Of a DNA stretch of 64,000 nt, positions 47,989 through 60,274 are shown piece by piece. This DNA comes from Siderastrea siderea (lineage: Eukaryota > Cnidaria > Anthozoa > Scleractinia > Rhizangiidae): NCBI GenBank assembly GCA_964030785.1, contig OZ034972.1, positions 14,331,231 through 14,395,230 on the forward strand, in the 5' to 3' direction. A program made the translations under genes and the position numbers. The notes under the pieces are model-generated. The model was not told the origin of the DNA, searched no databases, and saw only the letters and a list, made by a program, of their open reading frames with translations. Within the stretch, counting starts at the first letter, position 1, and each line of letters starts with the position of its first letter.

Positions 47989-50900
47989 ATGAAGCCGTTT
48001 AGAATTGTCTCAAGCAGTGACATTACCAGTTCCCTAAGTAATAAAAGCGACACGCCCTTGGAATGGAGTAAGTGCATCTTCTGTCAAGAAGACACCGGCA
48101 AGAAACTCGTGTGTCCAGCCGACTATGCCGATAGATTTAGAGGAGCTGGTTATAAAACTATCGCTGAAACGTTACAAGCATTCTATGACCTTGGTTGTTT
48201 GCCGGACGATGTCAATCTTACTCGCACGAACGATGGCGATGGGCTGGAGCAAACATTCGTAAGCAGGAGGGCGAAATTCCATACAACGTGCAGTCTCAAA
48301 TTCAACAAAAATGAACTCCAACGTGCTACCAAACGGAAGACGAGTGCAGATGAAGAAATTTCTCCTGGAGCAAAGAAAAAATATACTCGTCAAAACCTCT
48401 TCCGAAAAGATGAAGCCGCTGATATTTGTTTCTTTTGTGACGAACCTGCAACAGATTCAAAACCACTCCATAAAGCCTCAACACTGGACCTTGACACTCG
48501 AGTGCGCCAGTGTGCAGTAAATGTGCAAGACCAGCGTTTAATAGCGAAGCTCAGTGAAAGAGATTTAATCGCGAAGGGGGCAGAATATCACACCCAATGC
48601 CTAGTGTCATTGTACAACAGAGATAGGGATAGAGCAGGTACATCACATGATCAAGACGACACGAACACGGCCAAGAGCACAGCATTTGCTGAACTTATTT
48701 CATATATACAAGATGCTCTTAAGGACAAAGATACCACCCCTGTTTTCCAACTATCGGAATTAAAGAAACTTTACGTTGACAGAGTGGATCAGCTTGGAGG
48801 GGACCCCTCAGTAGTTCACTCTACAAGATTAAAAGAGAAAATTCTCAGCTACATTCCTCAATTGGAAGCATACAATGAAGGTCGAAATGTATTGTTTGTG
48901 GCCAGTGAAAACGTAGGAAAATCTCTAAGAAGATCGTGTCAACTTGGCGATGAGAGTGAAGCTGTGCTCCTTTCTCGTGCCGCAAACATTATTCGCCAGG
49001 ACATGCTGAGAAAAAAATGTGAACCATTCAGTGGTTCATTCACAGAAGATTGCCAGGAAAATTCGGTTCCTCAATCTTTGCTGATGCTTATTTCAATGAT
49101 CTTGTATGGTACAAGCATAAAGGACAACGCTAGCTACTTGTCACAACCTGCTCTGTCTCTTTCGCAATTGATAACGTATAACAGTTGTGTGCGCCGGCGT
49201 CAACAACCATCTTCAAACACCAGGCACTTCGAACAACGAGAGACGCCACTGCCATTATTTCTCGGTGCATTAGTACACACAAAAACAAGATCAAAAGATC
49301 TAGTGGATACACTTTACAAGCTGGGATTATCTGTTTCATATGACCGTGTCCTAGGATTGTCTGCAGACCTTGGTAACTCTGCTATTAGCCACTTCGAGAC
49401 AGTTGGAACTGTTTGCCCACCTACACTGAACATTGGTGTGTTCACGACATCAGCAGTCGATAATATCGATCATGATCCAACAGCAACTAGTGCACATGGA
49501 TCCTTCCATGGAACAGGTATATCACTGTTCCAGCATCCCGACACTGAAAATCGTGGAACAGAGCAAACACGCGTTTCTATCTCCAGGTCTGGCAAGAAAA
49601 TTTCAAAACTACCGGACAGCTATACACTTGTACCGGCAGCTTCTGTTGCAAAGGACGAGCCTCCTGTTCCAGAAGTTTGTGGACTGAAACAACCCAGCTG
49701 CAGTCTGATGAATAATGCTGTAGCAGAAGAGAATGACTGGTGCGATCATCTCAGCAAGATTATCGATGAAGGTAATTATGACAGTACCAGTGGTAAGGAT
49801 TTGCACATATCCTGGGCAGCATACCACTCAAGAAGGCAACAACTAGAAGAGACCCCCATTCTTGGCCCTGCAGCAGTCAGCGCCCTTCTCCCTCTTTTCC
49901 CGAATGACTCGAAGTCAGTAGCGATGATTCGACATTCCATGAATGTGGTGAAAAAGGCTGTGGCAGTTCTTAATCCTGGACAAATTCCCGTGATCACATT
50001 TGATCAACCGCTTTTCAAGATTGCAAAGCAAAACCAGTGGATGTGGCCAGAAGAATATGGGGAGGAGTCATTTGTAGTAATGTTGGGTGGCCTACACATC
50101 AAGATGACATTGCTAAAGGCACTTGGAGATTTTTTGGATGGCAGTGGCTGGACGTCAGCACTAGTGCAAGCTGAAATAGCGACAACAGGAACTTCGAATT
50201 CGTTCCTGAAAGTTGCGCATGTCAAGAGAACCGCCCGTGCACACCAGATTACAGCCTGCGCTCTCTATAAGCTTCGACAGGCATCGTACGTTGAGTGGCA
50301 AACGAATCAGCTAGGATGTAGCAGTGAATCGTTCGAAGAATGGTGCGAACAGAGAGCCCTTCAAAGTCCACAGTTCCATTTCTGGCAGCTTGTGCTGAGT
50401 ATTGAGTTGGAAGTACTGACCTGGGACAGATCAATCCACGAAGGCAACTTCCTTTTGTATGTAGAAGCTTTGACAAGGCTTCAGTGGCTGTTCCATTCTC
50501 TTGACCACTACAACTACGCTCGTGCGAGTGCCATTCACCTGCGTGACATGGTTATTCTTCGCGAGAAACACCCCAGAAGTTTTGAAGCATTTTGCAAGGG
50601 AAAGTTCACCGTTAACAAGACACAACGAGCATTCTCTAGGATGGCTATAGATGAAAGCCATGAGCAGAACAACGCCTGCGTGAAAGGAGATGGAGGAGCA
50701 GTGGGCCTAACCGAGAACCCATCGGCACTACTGCGATGGATGGTGTCTGGACCTGAGATGGCGAGGATTATTGGCGAATTTCGCACCGTATTGGACAAGA
50801 AGGAAACAGTTTCACAGCTTCATCACCACGAGGACCAGCCAGGTGATTTGATTTAACTTATCAATTTTTTTCCTAATATTTTCACCGTTTTTGGATATCT

Positions 50901-52786
50901 CCAGTCTGTCGTTACCGCTGAAATACAAGAAACTAAAAACAGTTTTTAAAATATTTTATAATAGCTTTTAAGCTATATATTAACAGGAATCAATATGATA
51001 ATTCCACAACGATGACATCATATTTTTTTTCTTTTTCTTAGCAATACAAGCATCGTTCCTCAAGAATGTGAAGGCTTTGGTTGAAACCATGGACAATATG
51101 GGCAACCCCTTCTCTGATACTAGTGGTGATCTCTTAGTTCTTGATACTCGTGAGGTAATGGATGCAGCAGTCCACAATTCTGTCCGCAATTTGCAAGAGA
51201 TTGGCAAACGTCAATGCAACGAGTTCTTTAGCAGGCGATTAGTAGAACGCACGACTCCACTCAGTGACAGAATACCAAAGAACAATTTGAGTTTATTCAG
51301 CTGGCGTCCTGATAAAGCAAAAACCCGCACACAGGAGCAGCGTCTGTCAATGAAAAGGGACCGGCATTTGTTTGCAACCTTATATATCGCCAGTCAAGTG
51401 CGCGATGCTGACCTTGAAGAGTTTTTCCAACATGAAAACCAGTCGTGGCCACCTTCAATATCTGACTACGGCAAGTTGAGATCAGTTACAAAGTCTGACC
51501 TACTTCCATGCCTGGAAAATCTCCTGCCGCAAACTGACGAAGCGAACAACTTAGTTCCTGAAGTGGACATGATTGTTCTCGATGGTGCAGTAATAGTCAA
51601 CATGATTAAACCTGCCAAGTCCAATACATTCGCAGAGTATGTCAGTGAATTTATGACATACATACGAAGTCAGTTCACGAAATCTGTTCAACGAGTCGAT
51701 GTAGTGTTTGATGACTACAGAGATGCGAGTCTCAAGGCGGCCACAAGGATGAAGAGGGGAACGGGTGTGCGCATCAGAGTGGAAGGAAGAAAGAAACTTC
51801 CTAAAAACTGGCATCAGTTTCTGCGAGAAGACGGAAACAAAACAGAGCTCTTTAATCTTCTCAGCGACAACGTAACAGCGGAGACTTTTCCTGGTGTGGT
51901 GGTGATGACTAGAGGAAAAGAGCTTCGCTGCTCGGAGGTAGTTAACGAACAGGGGCTTTCGCCTTGCACGCACGAAGAGGCGGACACACGGATGCTACTG
52001 CATGCCGCAGATGGTGCCAAACAAGGATTCAAAAGAATCTTGGTTAGGACTGTTGACACAGATGTTGTTGTTCTCGCTGTCAGTACCGCTAACAAACTGG
52101 CATGTGAACAGTTAATTGTGTCATTTGGAACAGGAAAGACATCCCGGTACCTAGATGCAACTCTCATGGCGCGACAATTGGGCAGTGTCAAGTGCGACGC
52201 ATTACCTGCTTTCCATGCACTCACCGGGTGCGACACTACGTCAGGTTTTGCAGGAAGAGGAAAGCGTACAGCATGGTCGGTGTGGAATAAGTTCAGTGAT
52301 GTCACGCCCGCTCTACTAACACTTGCCCAAACACCAACAGAAGCACACATAGATGAGATCCTTCCTACCATCGAGAGATTCGTCATTCAGATGTATGACA
52401 AAGAAAGTTCTGATAGCAGTGTTAACAAGGCAAGACAAACTTTGTTCACACAGAAAGGCAGGGAGATAGAGAACATTCCACCAACAAAGGATGCCCTACG
52501 TCAACACGTCCTTCGAACAGGATTTAATCAGGCTGGTCATGTGTGGGGTCAGGCTCTCCTTAAAGAACCACAGCTACCTAGCCCAGACGAATTCGGCTGG
52601 AGGCGCCAAAATGATTCTTCTCAGTGGGAGGTGAAGTGGATGGACCTGCCTCCTGCTGGTGCAGCTTGCCGTGCTGTAGTCAAGTGTGGATGCACTAAAG
52701 GATGCAAAGGGCGGTGCAGATGTGCTAAAGAAAATCTGCCGTGTACAATGTTGTGCAAATGTGGTGGTTGTAAGCGCCTTGAATGA
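47989..52786 (+). CDS. Academ-type transposase with XPG/FEN1-like nuclease and CXC domains
   Basis: Two exons, 47989-50842 and 51042-52786, join in phase across a 199-bp intron (CCAG|GTGATT … TTCTTAG|CAATAC), giving about 1,532 residues. I start at MKPFRIVSSSD; an in-frame upstream Met at 47851 is possible. The N-terminus has two zinc modules, each C-x2-C … H-x2-C (KCIFCQ…FHTTC and ICFFCD…YHTQC). A probable RNase-H-like core lies around residues 660-740 (VITFDQPLF, MLGGLHIKM, GDFLDGSGW, QAEIATTG). The XPG-like part has all acidic motifs in order: VLDGAV (~1129), VFDDY (~1173), HEEADT (~1262), VDTDV (~1288) and GCDTTSG (~1347). The C-terminus is a CXC/TSO1-like cluster (CGCTKGCKGRCRC…CKCGGC). 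The frame is open throughout. Confidence 0.8.
50843..51041 (+). other. Intron of the Academ-like gene
   Basis: GTGATT donor and TTTTTCTTAG acceptor. Exon phases match (CCA G|CA ATA). Reading through instead meets a stop 13 nt after the donor. Confidence 0.75.
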
Positions 52787-53055
52787 AAGGGACACTTGTT
52801 TGGCCATATACGTTTAATTGTTGTATCCTATTAGCTCACGACAGAACAGTCATTCAGTCAATATCGGGGCTTCTTTGAAATGACTATATTGAAATCACAA
52901 TTTTTGCTGCGAAATGACCTCTGTAATTCTTAGAAACACTTTTAAAGCAATTTTGATAGCAAACGTCGTTTTTTTGGTGTTAGATCAAAAAGTATGTATC
53001 ATTAAATTGGCAGTTTGACGCTGTACCAAGTTGTTTTGTTCAATGTTGTTGTAGC

Positions 53056-53061
53056 AATAAA
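53056..53061 (+). terminator. AATAAA poly(A) signal of the Academ-like gene
   Basis: First canonical AATAAA after the stop at 52786; it lies just inside the right terminal inverted repeat region. Confidence 0.45.
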
Positions 53062-53228
53062 TCTGCCCGGCGGCCATTTTGAAAAATGTCCCGTCCCCCC
53101 TGACAAAGGCCACTTCCAGGTTGCCTATAATCTTTGAAATGTTCCCCATGAATTATAGTATTAGTGTGCCAAGTTTCATGCTTTTATCATAAAGTACACA
53201 ACACTTTCACATATCCGCCGGACTAAAC

Positions 53229-55140
53229 AATTTCATTTCAATAAATACAGTACATATTGCACTGAAGGTGGACGTATTGTGAAATACAGCTACTTGGAAC
53301 ACTTAAGATTTTATTATCAGGTACAAGTTTGGTATTAAATGAATTGGGGAGTGGGAAGTCTGGGAGCTGCCATAAAGCAACAAGTGTTTACCTGGCCAGA
53401 ATTTCATATTATAGCCCTCTGTAATTGGGGAAAAACATTCCAGGCCTTTTCTTGGTATTAGACTCTTAGTTTGTTATCTGCAAGCACTAAAACCGGCAGT
53501 TTCTCACATAAATGAACAGAACCGAAATTTCATGCTCGCATGGTTTTAACTTTATTAAATTTACCAGACCTAATCCAAATGACTCTTGACTTCTAACTAA
53601 GGAAAAAGCAGCAGCCGGGACCAGAGTTTCATGGTCGCATGGTTTCGACTTATTAAATTTATCAGACCTAATCCAAATGACTCTTAACTTGCTACATCTT
53701 GAATAAACTTGTATTGTATTGTATAACAATTCACACCTTTTGGTTGGTTACATGTAGCTTGTAATGAATCACTAAAATGGTTTGCCTGCATGTTCACAGC
53801 TTCAGTGGTTTCATTCGTCTATACATGTAGTTGAAAGGATCAAAACAAGCTTTTCTCATTTTCCTACTAAAAATGTCCATAAGGTGGGAAGAGCTTTGCT
53901 TAATCAGTGACCTATTTGAGTTTAAACCAGTGACATTGAAAGAGATAAGCTACTTTTCAGTTCACAATCCATTCGCTTTGCTTTGCCTGTTGGCTAAACC
54001 AACCGAAAGCCATGCACATTTCCCTTTGTTCAGTAAACCAATCAAATTACTTCCTTTCAGTTTGTTTGTTGGCTCTTTTACAAATTCTCAGTCTCACACA
54101 GTTTTCCTAGCATAAGCTCCATACATGTAGGTGTTAATGTGCTAGAAATTGCTTTTTACACTCAGTCATATCAAAACAGTTTTCATTGGTCACACAATGT
54201 TTTGTCTGTATCTTTTGCACAGCATTACAAAAATAGTTATAAATCAAGGCTGGACAGAACACCCAACATAAAGTGCAGTTGAACTGTGCTACATGTAACA
54301 CTGAAACTTAAAATTGCATTAATGGCCCTCAGAATTAACAATCGCTGCCTGCTTTTCTTTCAAACTTTTTCCATGTTATCAAGATTCATTTTGTAAAAAA
54401 ATATATACATAAGTATAATGCTCAGGTCTACCATTTTTAGGGGTCCCAGGTTTTCAAGGTAAAGCTAAAACAACAATAATCTCTGGTTTTAACTGAGAAC
54501 TTTAGTAGACCACTTTCTGGATTTCCAGGTTTTCATAAGAAAGAAAACAGTCATGCCACAAATTCTAAGGCCTCAGGTTCAACTCCTGGTTTTTCAAGGA
54601 TTCCTAGTAATACCTTATTTACTTAGTCATTTATGCCCCAAAATCAAAATTCATATTTTCCTTACTAGCCTTCTGTATTTCCTATGAAGCATGTTTGGAG
54701 AATTGTTTAAACATCAAAACATTTTATCTTTGGTGCTAGTTCCAGATTTGTAGTTTGATCAAGTACATAGAGTGATGTTAAGATAAGAAATTAAATGCCT
54801 GTAAAACCAGGCACATTTATTACAAAGTGAGTTCCTTTAAGTACTCACTCCCTATAGGAAGCATTTTATTAATTCAAAACTTAATTAGCAAAATACTCGC
54901 ACTGCGAAGAAACATTAGATATACTAAGTATATTAATATGAAAGTCAGGAAGTTCTAGGTTTTATAGGTGTAAGGTTACCAAACTAAGTTCAACTTCCTC
55001 TCCAAACTTTTCAGAGGCAAATATCCAGATTTCCTAACCTTTAAAAAATCACACGTTCAAAATACATGTAACTGAATTGACAATTCAGTAAGAGTGGTAA
55101 AAGTATACTAACTTTTTAAAGATTGGAAATATGGTGGTAA
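53229..55140. other. Giant-element interior, copy B, right part
   Basis: Counterpart of 11133-13130, including the ~105-bp duplicated unit near 53526-53700. No gene seen. Confidence 0.4.
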
Positions 55141-55149
55141 ATGAAAGCC

Positions 55150-55571
55150 AAGAATTCCTAGACTTGGCTTACTTGAACTGTAATAGTCAATGCAAAATTT
55201 CCAGCTTTCCAGGAAAGCCTGGATTTCTGTTCTGGGTTTCTTGGCTTTCCAGGAGTTAGCATGTCCTGCTTTTCCACGAAAGCCAGGAATGTTCACACCT
55301 GGCACAGTCATTCCTGCCTTTCCTGGCTTTTCTGGGTTCGGTTTGTATGGACAAAATCCACGCTTTCCGCGAAAGCCCAGAGCCCTCTCCTGGCTTTCCA
55401 GGCTTTTCTTGGAAGAACATTCCGGTCTTTCCAAGAAAGCCAGGAATTTTTATGCTTTCCTGGCTTTTCCAGGCTTTCCAGCGTCAAAAAAAGCAGGGAA
55501 AAGCCAAGAAAGCCAGTGTCTCCAGGCTTTTCCGGGGTTTCCGAGCTTTTCTTGGCTTTTTTTGGCAAGGG
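55150..55571. repeat. Palindromic GGAAAGCC subterminal array, right end of copy B
   Basis: Matches 13200-13565 closely and ends at the same terminal bases GGCAAGGG. Confidence 0.85.
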
Positions 55572-56018
55572 AACCGAGCAGAGCTCAAGTTAAAAGCAGA
55601 GGAAGAAGCAAGGAAGACCTTCGTTTTTAAGAAACGGTCTGGATCACGCAGCGTTCGAGTGAACAACAACGTAGAACCAGCCGTTAAAAGAGCCAAACTG
55701 AGTGCAGATGATCGCAAAGAAAAAATTTCTACTGTGTCAATCCAGATTGACTTGGTATCAAAGCAAATAACGGCAAAGCAAAATTTGTGCAGCAGGGCAA
55801 CCTCAGTAAAGTATTACACCTTATGCTCAAAGCTTCAAGGTGAAATGAGGGCACTCTTCAAGGAAAAAGGGAGTCTGGAGTCCCAGCTAAAAGAGTTACA
55901 GAAAAAGGAATCAAAAAGCAAGTGGTATAAAAAGAAGAACTCCAAGCCAGAATCTCTTTTGCCTCCCCCCCTCAAGTTCCACTGTACGGGATATAAGAAT
56001 GATGTTCAAAGTTAGCAG
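55572..56018 (+). pseudogene. Exon 3, right half: basic/charged coiled-coil region
   Basis: Resumes RAELKLKAEEEARKTFVFKK, then a Lys/Glu/Gln-rich helix (KAQ-type heptads around QIDLVSKQITAKQNL and ESQLKELQKKESKSK). The direct frame ends in TAG three bases before the donor CAG|GTAAGG. Dropping one C from the seven-C run near 55970 gives a Ser-rich tail that reaches the donor in the phase needed by exon 4, so I infer a frameshift there. An earlier weak donor (AGCAA|GTGGTA) is the alternative. Confidence 0.65.
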
Positions 56019-56525
56019 GTAAGGCAATTTTTACTTTAATTCAATCGTCACTTTTCCTTCCGGTGATATGAAAATACACCGTAAACAGTTTGCATTAAAG
56101 GTTTTCTCTATATTTTACCAAAACCTAAAAGAAGTGATGAAAAGTTAGAAGAAATCAATTACCACCTTGAAATGCTTAACCCCATATTAGGTTCGAAGTA
56201 GAATGGAAAGAATGTAATCCATACAACGTGCAGAAAACCTTTGGTGTCAAATTAAGTCCTAGCAACAAGAGAGGACGGCTTTTTCTAGATTTTTATGTCC
56301 CGTTGACGGTGTTATTTTCAACATTATCTGCAAATTCTTGTCTTTTCAGTCTCCTGACGTTATTACTACATCTGCTTTAATCAGCTGGAGCGTAACCTGG
56401 ATTAAGAAGTTGCCAATTCTTTTTCAAAAACTATTATTAATAATTCATCCTCATAAATGAAAATTACAGGTGGGGAGCTCGTAATACGTAAGCACAGTTT
56501 TACTACATTTCATTTTTGTTTCTAG

Positions 56526-59500
56526 CACTTCCACCAAAGTGACACATGATACCCCTGTACAAGCCAACCAGGCAAAGCAAAGTGACAGTACTGACGAGGT
56601 AGCTATAGTAAGCGAAGAAGAGGTATCTTTAGTAAGCAGAGAAGAGCGTGTCGAGAAAACAGGGGCGCCTAAACCTCTGTTGGAAAGTGTGGAGAAAAAA
56701 AGGGCAGATATTCTAGCGGCAACCGAAGAAGAAGAATCCAGCAAGGCAAATGTACCCGTTGTAAATTCTGATGTCTGTTCTCTTGGCGAGGGACAAAGTC
56801 ATGATGACAAAGCGGATTTCACGGTTCCTATAGTTACCGAAAAAGAAAAGGCAACTGCGGAATTGTCAATTGAAGATTGTTCTCCAAATGATCCTTTTTT
56901 AGAGTAGGGGGTCCTCAGGCTAGTAGTAGGCTGGGGACAGAATCTGGTAAAGTTGAGGAGCTTATAAAAACGTTGAGAAGAGAAGAAAACAGGCGTTTAA
57001 CGAAGTTTGCAACACAAACTGTTTCAGAGGGCACATTGCGAGTCAGTATCTTTGAAGGACTAAACTTAAATGAGTACATAATCGCAAAGGAAGAAAATTG
57101 TCATCAAAATCATCAAGTGTGTAAAAGTGGTTGTACTGAAATGGTTCTCGCCGCGCGCACCGTCCTTGAGACAAAAGTTATTTCTTTACCGCTGCTGTGG
57201 AGAAAAAGTTTTCCTGCAATTCCATATGACTGTGAAAAAGCTCAAAGGCGATTGCTGCAAATACCAGTGGCTTGCGTTAGACTTAGCAATGGTGTATTCC
57301 TAACTGAGAAGAACCACAGTGGTTACGACCAAGAAACTGCACTAATAAAGCAAACACCAGGGTCGTTAACAGGGACGCCGCTTACAGGAGAAGATTCCTT
57401 GTGTAGGGAAGACGTTCAAGAACTCGTCAAATCAACAACCAATAGGTCCGAACTGCAAAAGTTAAAGTATGCAATTGTAGCCACGCACAATCTCTCCCAA
57501 CGCCAGGCACAGCGCTTGGGCATACGAAACTTGAAACAGCTCGTAGAGCGAGTACACGATGCTTCAATCACTGTAAAAAACATCAGAAGTAAGCACCGCC
57601 ATTTTGGCAAAATTGAGCAGAAGCCATTCCTGATTTCAAATGGTATCGATCCACACCAGTATTTGTCGAGTGATTCGGACAGTTCGGAGTGTGATTCTGA
57701 AAGTGATGATGATACCACACCAAATCCTGAAGTGCTTGTACAGCAAAAGCAAATGGAAGCAGTGTTAGGGGAATTGACACAATCGACATCCTCTTGTCTT
57801 GATGACGAATGCAGTCCACAACTCCAAGATACAACGTTAAGTAGCATGGAGACACAATCAATGCAGAATCCCAAAGATGATAATGCCACACCAAATTCTG
57901 AAGTGCTCGTACAGCAAAACCAAACGGAATCAGGGTTAGGGGAATTGACACAATCGACTCCCTCTTGTCTTGTTGAGAAATGCAGTTCACTACCCCAAGA
58001 TGAAACGTCAAGTAGCACGGAGACACAAGCAATTCAGGATCCCACAGAAAGGCACAAGAACATCCCTGCTCTGGACGTCAACTCTGTCCTCGTCCTTGAC
58101 CTCCTTGAGGAAGTAGATTTTAACTGGTTCGCATTTGTTTCCTACCTTGAGCCAAAATTTTTTTCGGAGGGCTACACACAAGAAGTGTTCGACCAATTCT
58201 TGGTAGACTTTGCGAGTCAGTTGCCAAATCTTGGATTGGCAGACGAGGATTTGAGACTGGCCGAACAGTCTAGAGCAGTGTACCTCTCAGAAATGATCCA
58301 AAAAGAAATCAGGTCAGAGACAATAGAAGAAGAAGACGAAGCAGATGAAGTCAGAGGAAATGTGAGGATTAGCGATGTGGATGAAGACCATATACTACAA
58401 ACACTGCACCGAATTAAGGACAAGTCAAGAAAAAGGGCGAAAGCTGAAATAGATTCGTGTGGTCTTTTTCAGAAAGAGTCGAGTGAAAGAACAGATGCAG
58501 TTCATAAGAGGCATCCAGACATCGGGGAAATTATTGAGAAATTTGTCAAGGAATCAGATGTTGGTGCTGACAAGTGGCGGAGAACAGGTGTTTACACGTT
58601 TTCGGGGGACACCAAGAAGGAAAAGCGGATCACATTTAGAAGACTGCAGGAAAAGCTTTGTGACCATTATGATGAGAAGATCAGTTATGGCACGGTGGTA
58701 CAGCTTTGCGTTCAACGGAACAAACGCAGGCTTTCAAGCAAGAGATATAGAGGAGTTGCCAATGTGAAGTACCAGAAGGCTAGGAAAGGATTTGCCTTAA
58801 AGTTCAATCCTGACATGAAGTGGACTAGATCGCTTTACAAGTGCCTTGACAAACTTCAAAATGATGGACGGCACATTCTTCTTCTAAACCGCGACGACCA
58901 GGCTGGATTCCGTTTAGATTCAACTTACACACACAAGAACATACCATCCCTGAATGTTGGCTCTCAGACTTTGACAACACACACAGACTTTGTAGGCAAA
59001 CAACAGTCACAACTTCAGACTACCAGTTACAACTTTTCGTCAACTTCAAATACCAGTGAAGTCTGCTGTGAAGTGGTTAAAACATCTGGGTTACACGAAA
59101 AAAACCCATCCCAACATGCTGCTGACATGCAGATGTTAGAGAAAGTTACTGAACTTTCGCCAGTTTTTCACAAATCCGATGGAAGCCCTAAGGACATTGA
59201 GTGCATACGTGTGGATGGAGGAGCAGATGAGGGACCTTCTCATGCCGAGGTACAGTTCCTATGGACTGAGTGTCACTTTCTCAAACCAACAAAACTTACA
59301 CTGGTTACGACAAGATCAAGTGGGGATAGTTTCCTAAACAGAGTAGAACTACAAAATGGATGTTTGGCTAGAGGTCACAGCAACCTCTTCATTCCTTCAA
59401 CTCTGGCCGGTGCACCTTACTCTGAAACAGGGAAATTTGACGAGACGAAACATCGGGAAAATATGGAGGCCGCATTGAGCCAATATATTGATAGAGTGGA

Positions 59501-59769
59501 TCAGACACCGTGTATGAGGACATACATCTCTCTGTTTAGAGGTGTATCCGAGCATGAAACCATGCAGCGAAGACAACAACTTCTGGTTTTTTTAAAGGGC
59601 AAGGCAAAGGAAAAGAGGAAACAGAAGAAAGAAAACCCGGAGTTATTCAATTACTTTAGCAAAATATGGTCTGTTCGCCAAAACCACGCTGACGATTTAC
59701 TTCCTGGAAACTACATCTTCCTCCTGCGCTGTTGTGGAGCAAGGAACTGTCCCCATCCTCTCTGCTCAG
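56526..59769 (+). pseudogene. Exon 4: acidic linker and probable DDE core
   Basis: Follows acceptor TTTCTAG. The first 125 codons (TSTKVTHDTPVQANQ…NDPF) run into a stop at 56905. One extra T in the six-T run near 56896 restores the frame (…FFRVGGPQASSR) into a 950-codon stretch ending at 59825. It contains a conserved block with Cys (NHQVCKSGCTEMVLAARTVLE), a duplicated ~60-residue acidic Ser/Thr segment (…NPEVLVQQKQ… and …NSEVLVQQNQ…), a helical region, and near ORF residues 640, 747 and 791 the motifs LLLNRDDQAGF, IRVDGGADEGPSHAEVQ and NRVELQNGC, my candidates for the D, D and E of a transposase. The exon ends TGCTCAG|GTAAAA after RCCGARNCPHPLCS. Confidence 0.7.
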
Positions 59770-59884
59770 GTAAAAAGGAAATAATCATTTCACTTCTCAG
59801 ACGTTTCTTGGTTCACGGTTACTAACCCATTTCCTGGACTGATTCACCTAATTAAATTGTATACCCATTATTATTGTCACCTAG

Positions 59885-60187
59885 GTAACAATACAGAAGA
59901 TTGCCCGCAAGAATCCGCGACATCACGGAGATTATTCTGCATCTGTAGGCAACCTGAAGGAAATCAGTAGGTGTTATCATGTTTAATTGATTTAATACTG
60001 TAATTAAATAGATTTGTAAATATAAAACAAACCGCATTCTTTATATTTTAACTTGACAGAGCTATGATTTGCTGTGACCAGTGTGGGGAATGGTTCCATC
60101 TAAACTGTATTGGTGTAACAGACGACGAAGCTGCTAAAATGGAAAAGGATGACACACCTTACATTTGCAACAAGTGTACACAGCAAG
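59885..60187 (+). CDS. Exons 5-6: PHD finger
   Basis: Exon 5 (59885-59966) encodes GNNTEDCPQE…RRLFCICRQPEGN. Exon 6 (60060-60187) encodes AMICCDQCGEWFHLNC…YICNKCTQQ. Together they make a C4HC3 PHD finger: C-x-C, C-x2-C, H-x2-C, C-x2-C, with the usual Trp-Phe-His before the sixth ligand. PHD fingers commonly read histone H3 tails, so a chromatin-targeting role is plausible for this transposase. Donors are GTAGGT and GTATTC, acceptors CACCTAG and TTGACAG; phases match. Confidence 0.85.
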
Positions 60188-60274
60188 GTATTCTACTGTG
60201 AAATTCAAATAAATTATGAGAATATATTTTTTGTTGTTTTAGTTTTCACATGTTGTTTTCTCTGTTTCTTTTAG

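Larger units (their letters stand above)
47268..53225 (+). mobile_element. Academ-like DNA transposon, intact, AAC target duplication
   Basis: The inverted repeats start TAGTCCGGCGGAT and continue imperfectly for about 170 bp, sharing ACTTTATGATAAAA, ATTATAGGCAACCTGGA and TTTTTCAAAATGGCCGCC. AAC flanks at 47265-47267 and 53226-53228; the empty site is at 11130-11132 in copy A. Length is 5,958 bp. It contains one two-exon gene of about 1,532 codons with an XPG-like nuclease domain. The 3-bp duplication and transposase-plus-XPG layout fit the Academ superfamily (XPG branch). It is the innermost and probably youngest large insertion here. Confidence 0.8.
35135..55571 (+). mobile_element. Giant repeat-terminated element, copy B, inserted in exon 3
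   Basis: The ends are imperfect inverted repeats: CCCTGCAAAAAAGAGCCAAG at the left and, inverted, CCCTTGCCAAAAAAAGCCAA at the right. AAC flanks both sides (35132-35134; 55572-55574); AACC is possible if one C is shared. Removing the element rejoins the codons for …LLYN and RAELKLKAEEE in frame. Each end carries a GGAAAGCC palindromic array. Without its own insertions (5,958-bp Academ-like, 1,999-bp, 239-bp and ~217-bp) it is about 12 kb. I see no transposase of its own. Confidence 0.85.

Noticed and set aside
57416..58032. 200- and 149-codon minus-strand frames inside exon 4
   Set aside because: Shadows of the plus-strand coding frame with its duplicated acidic segment.
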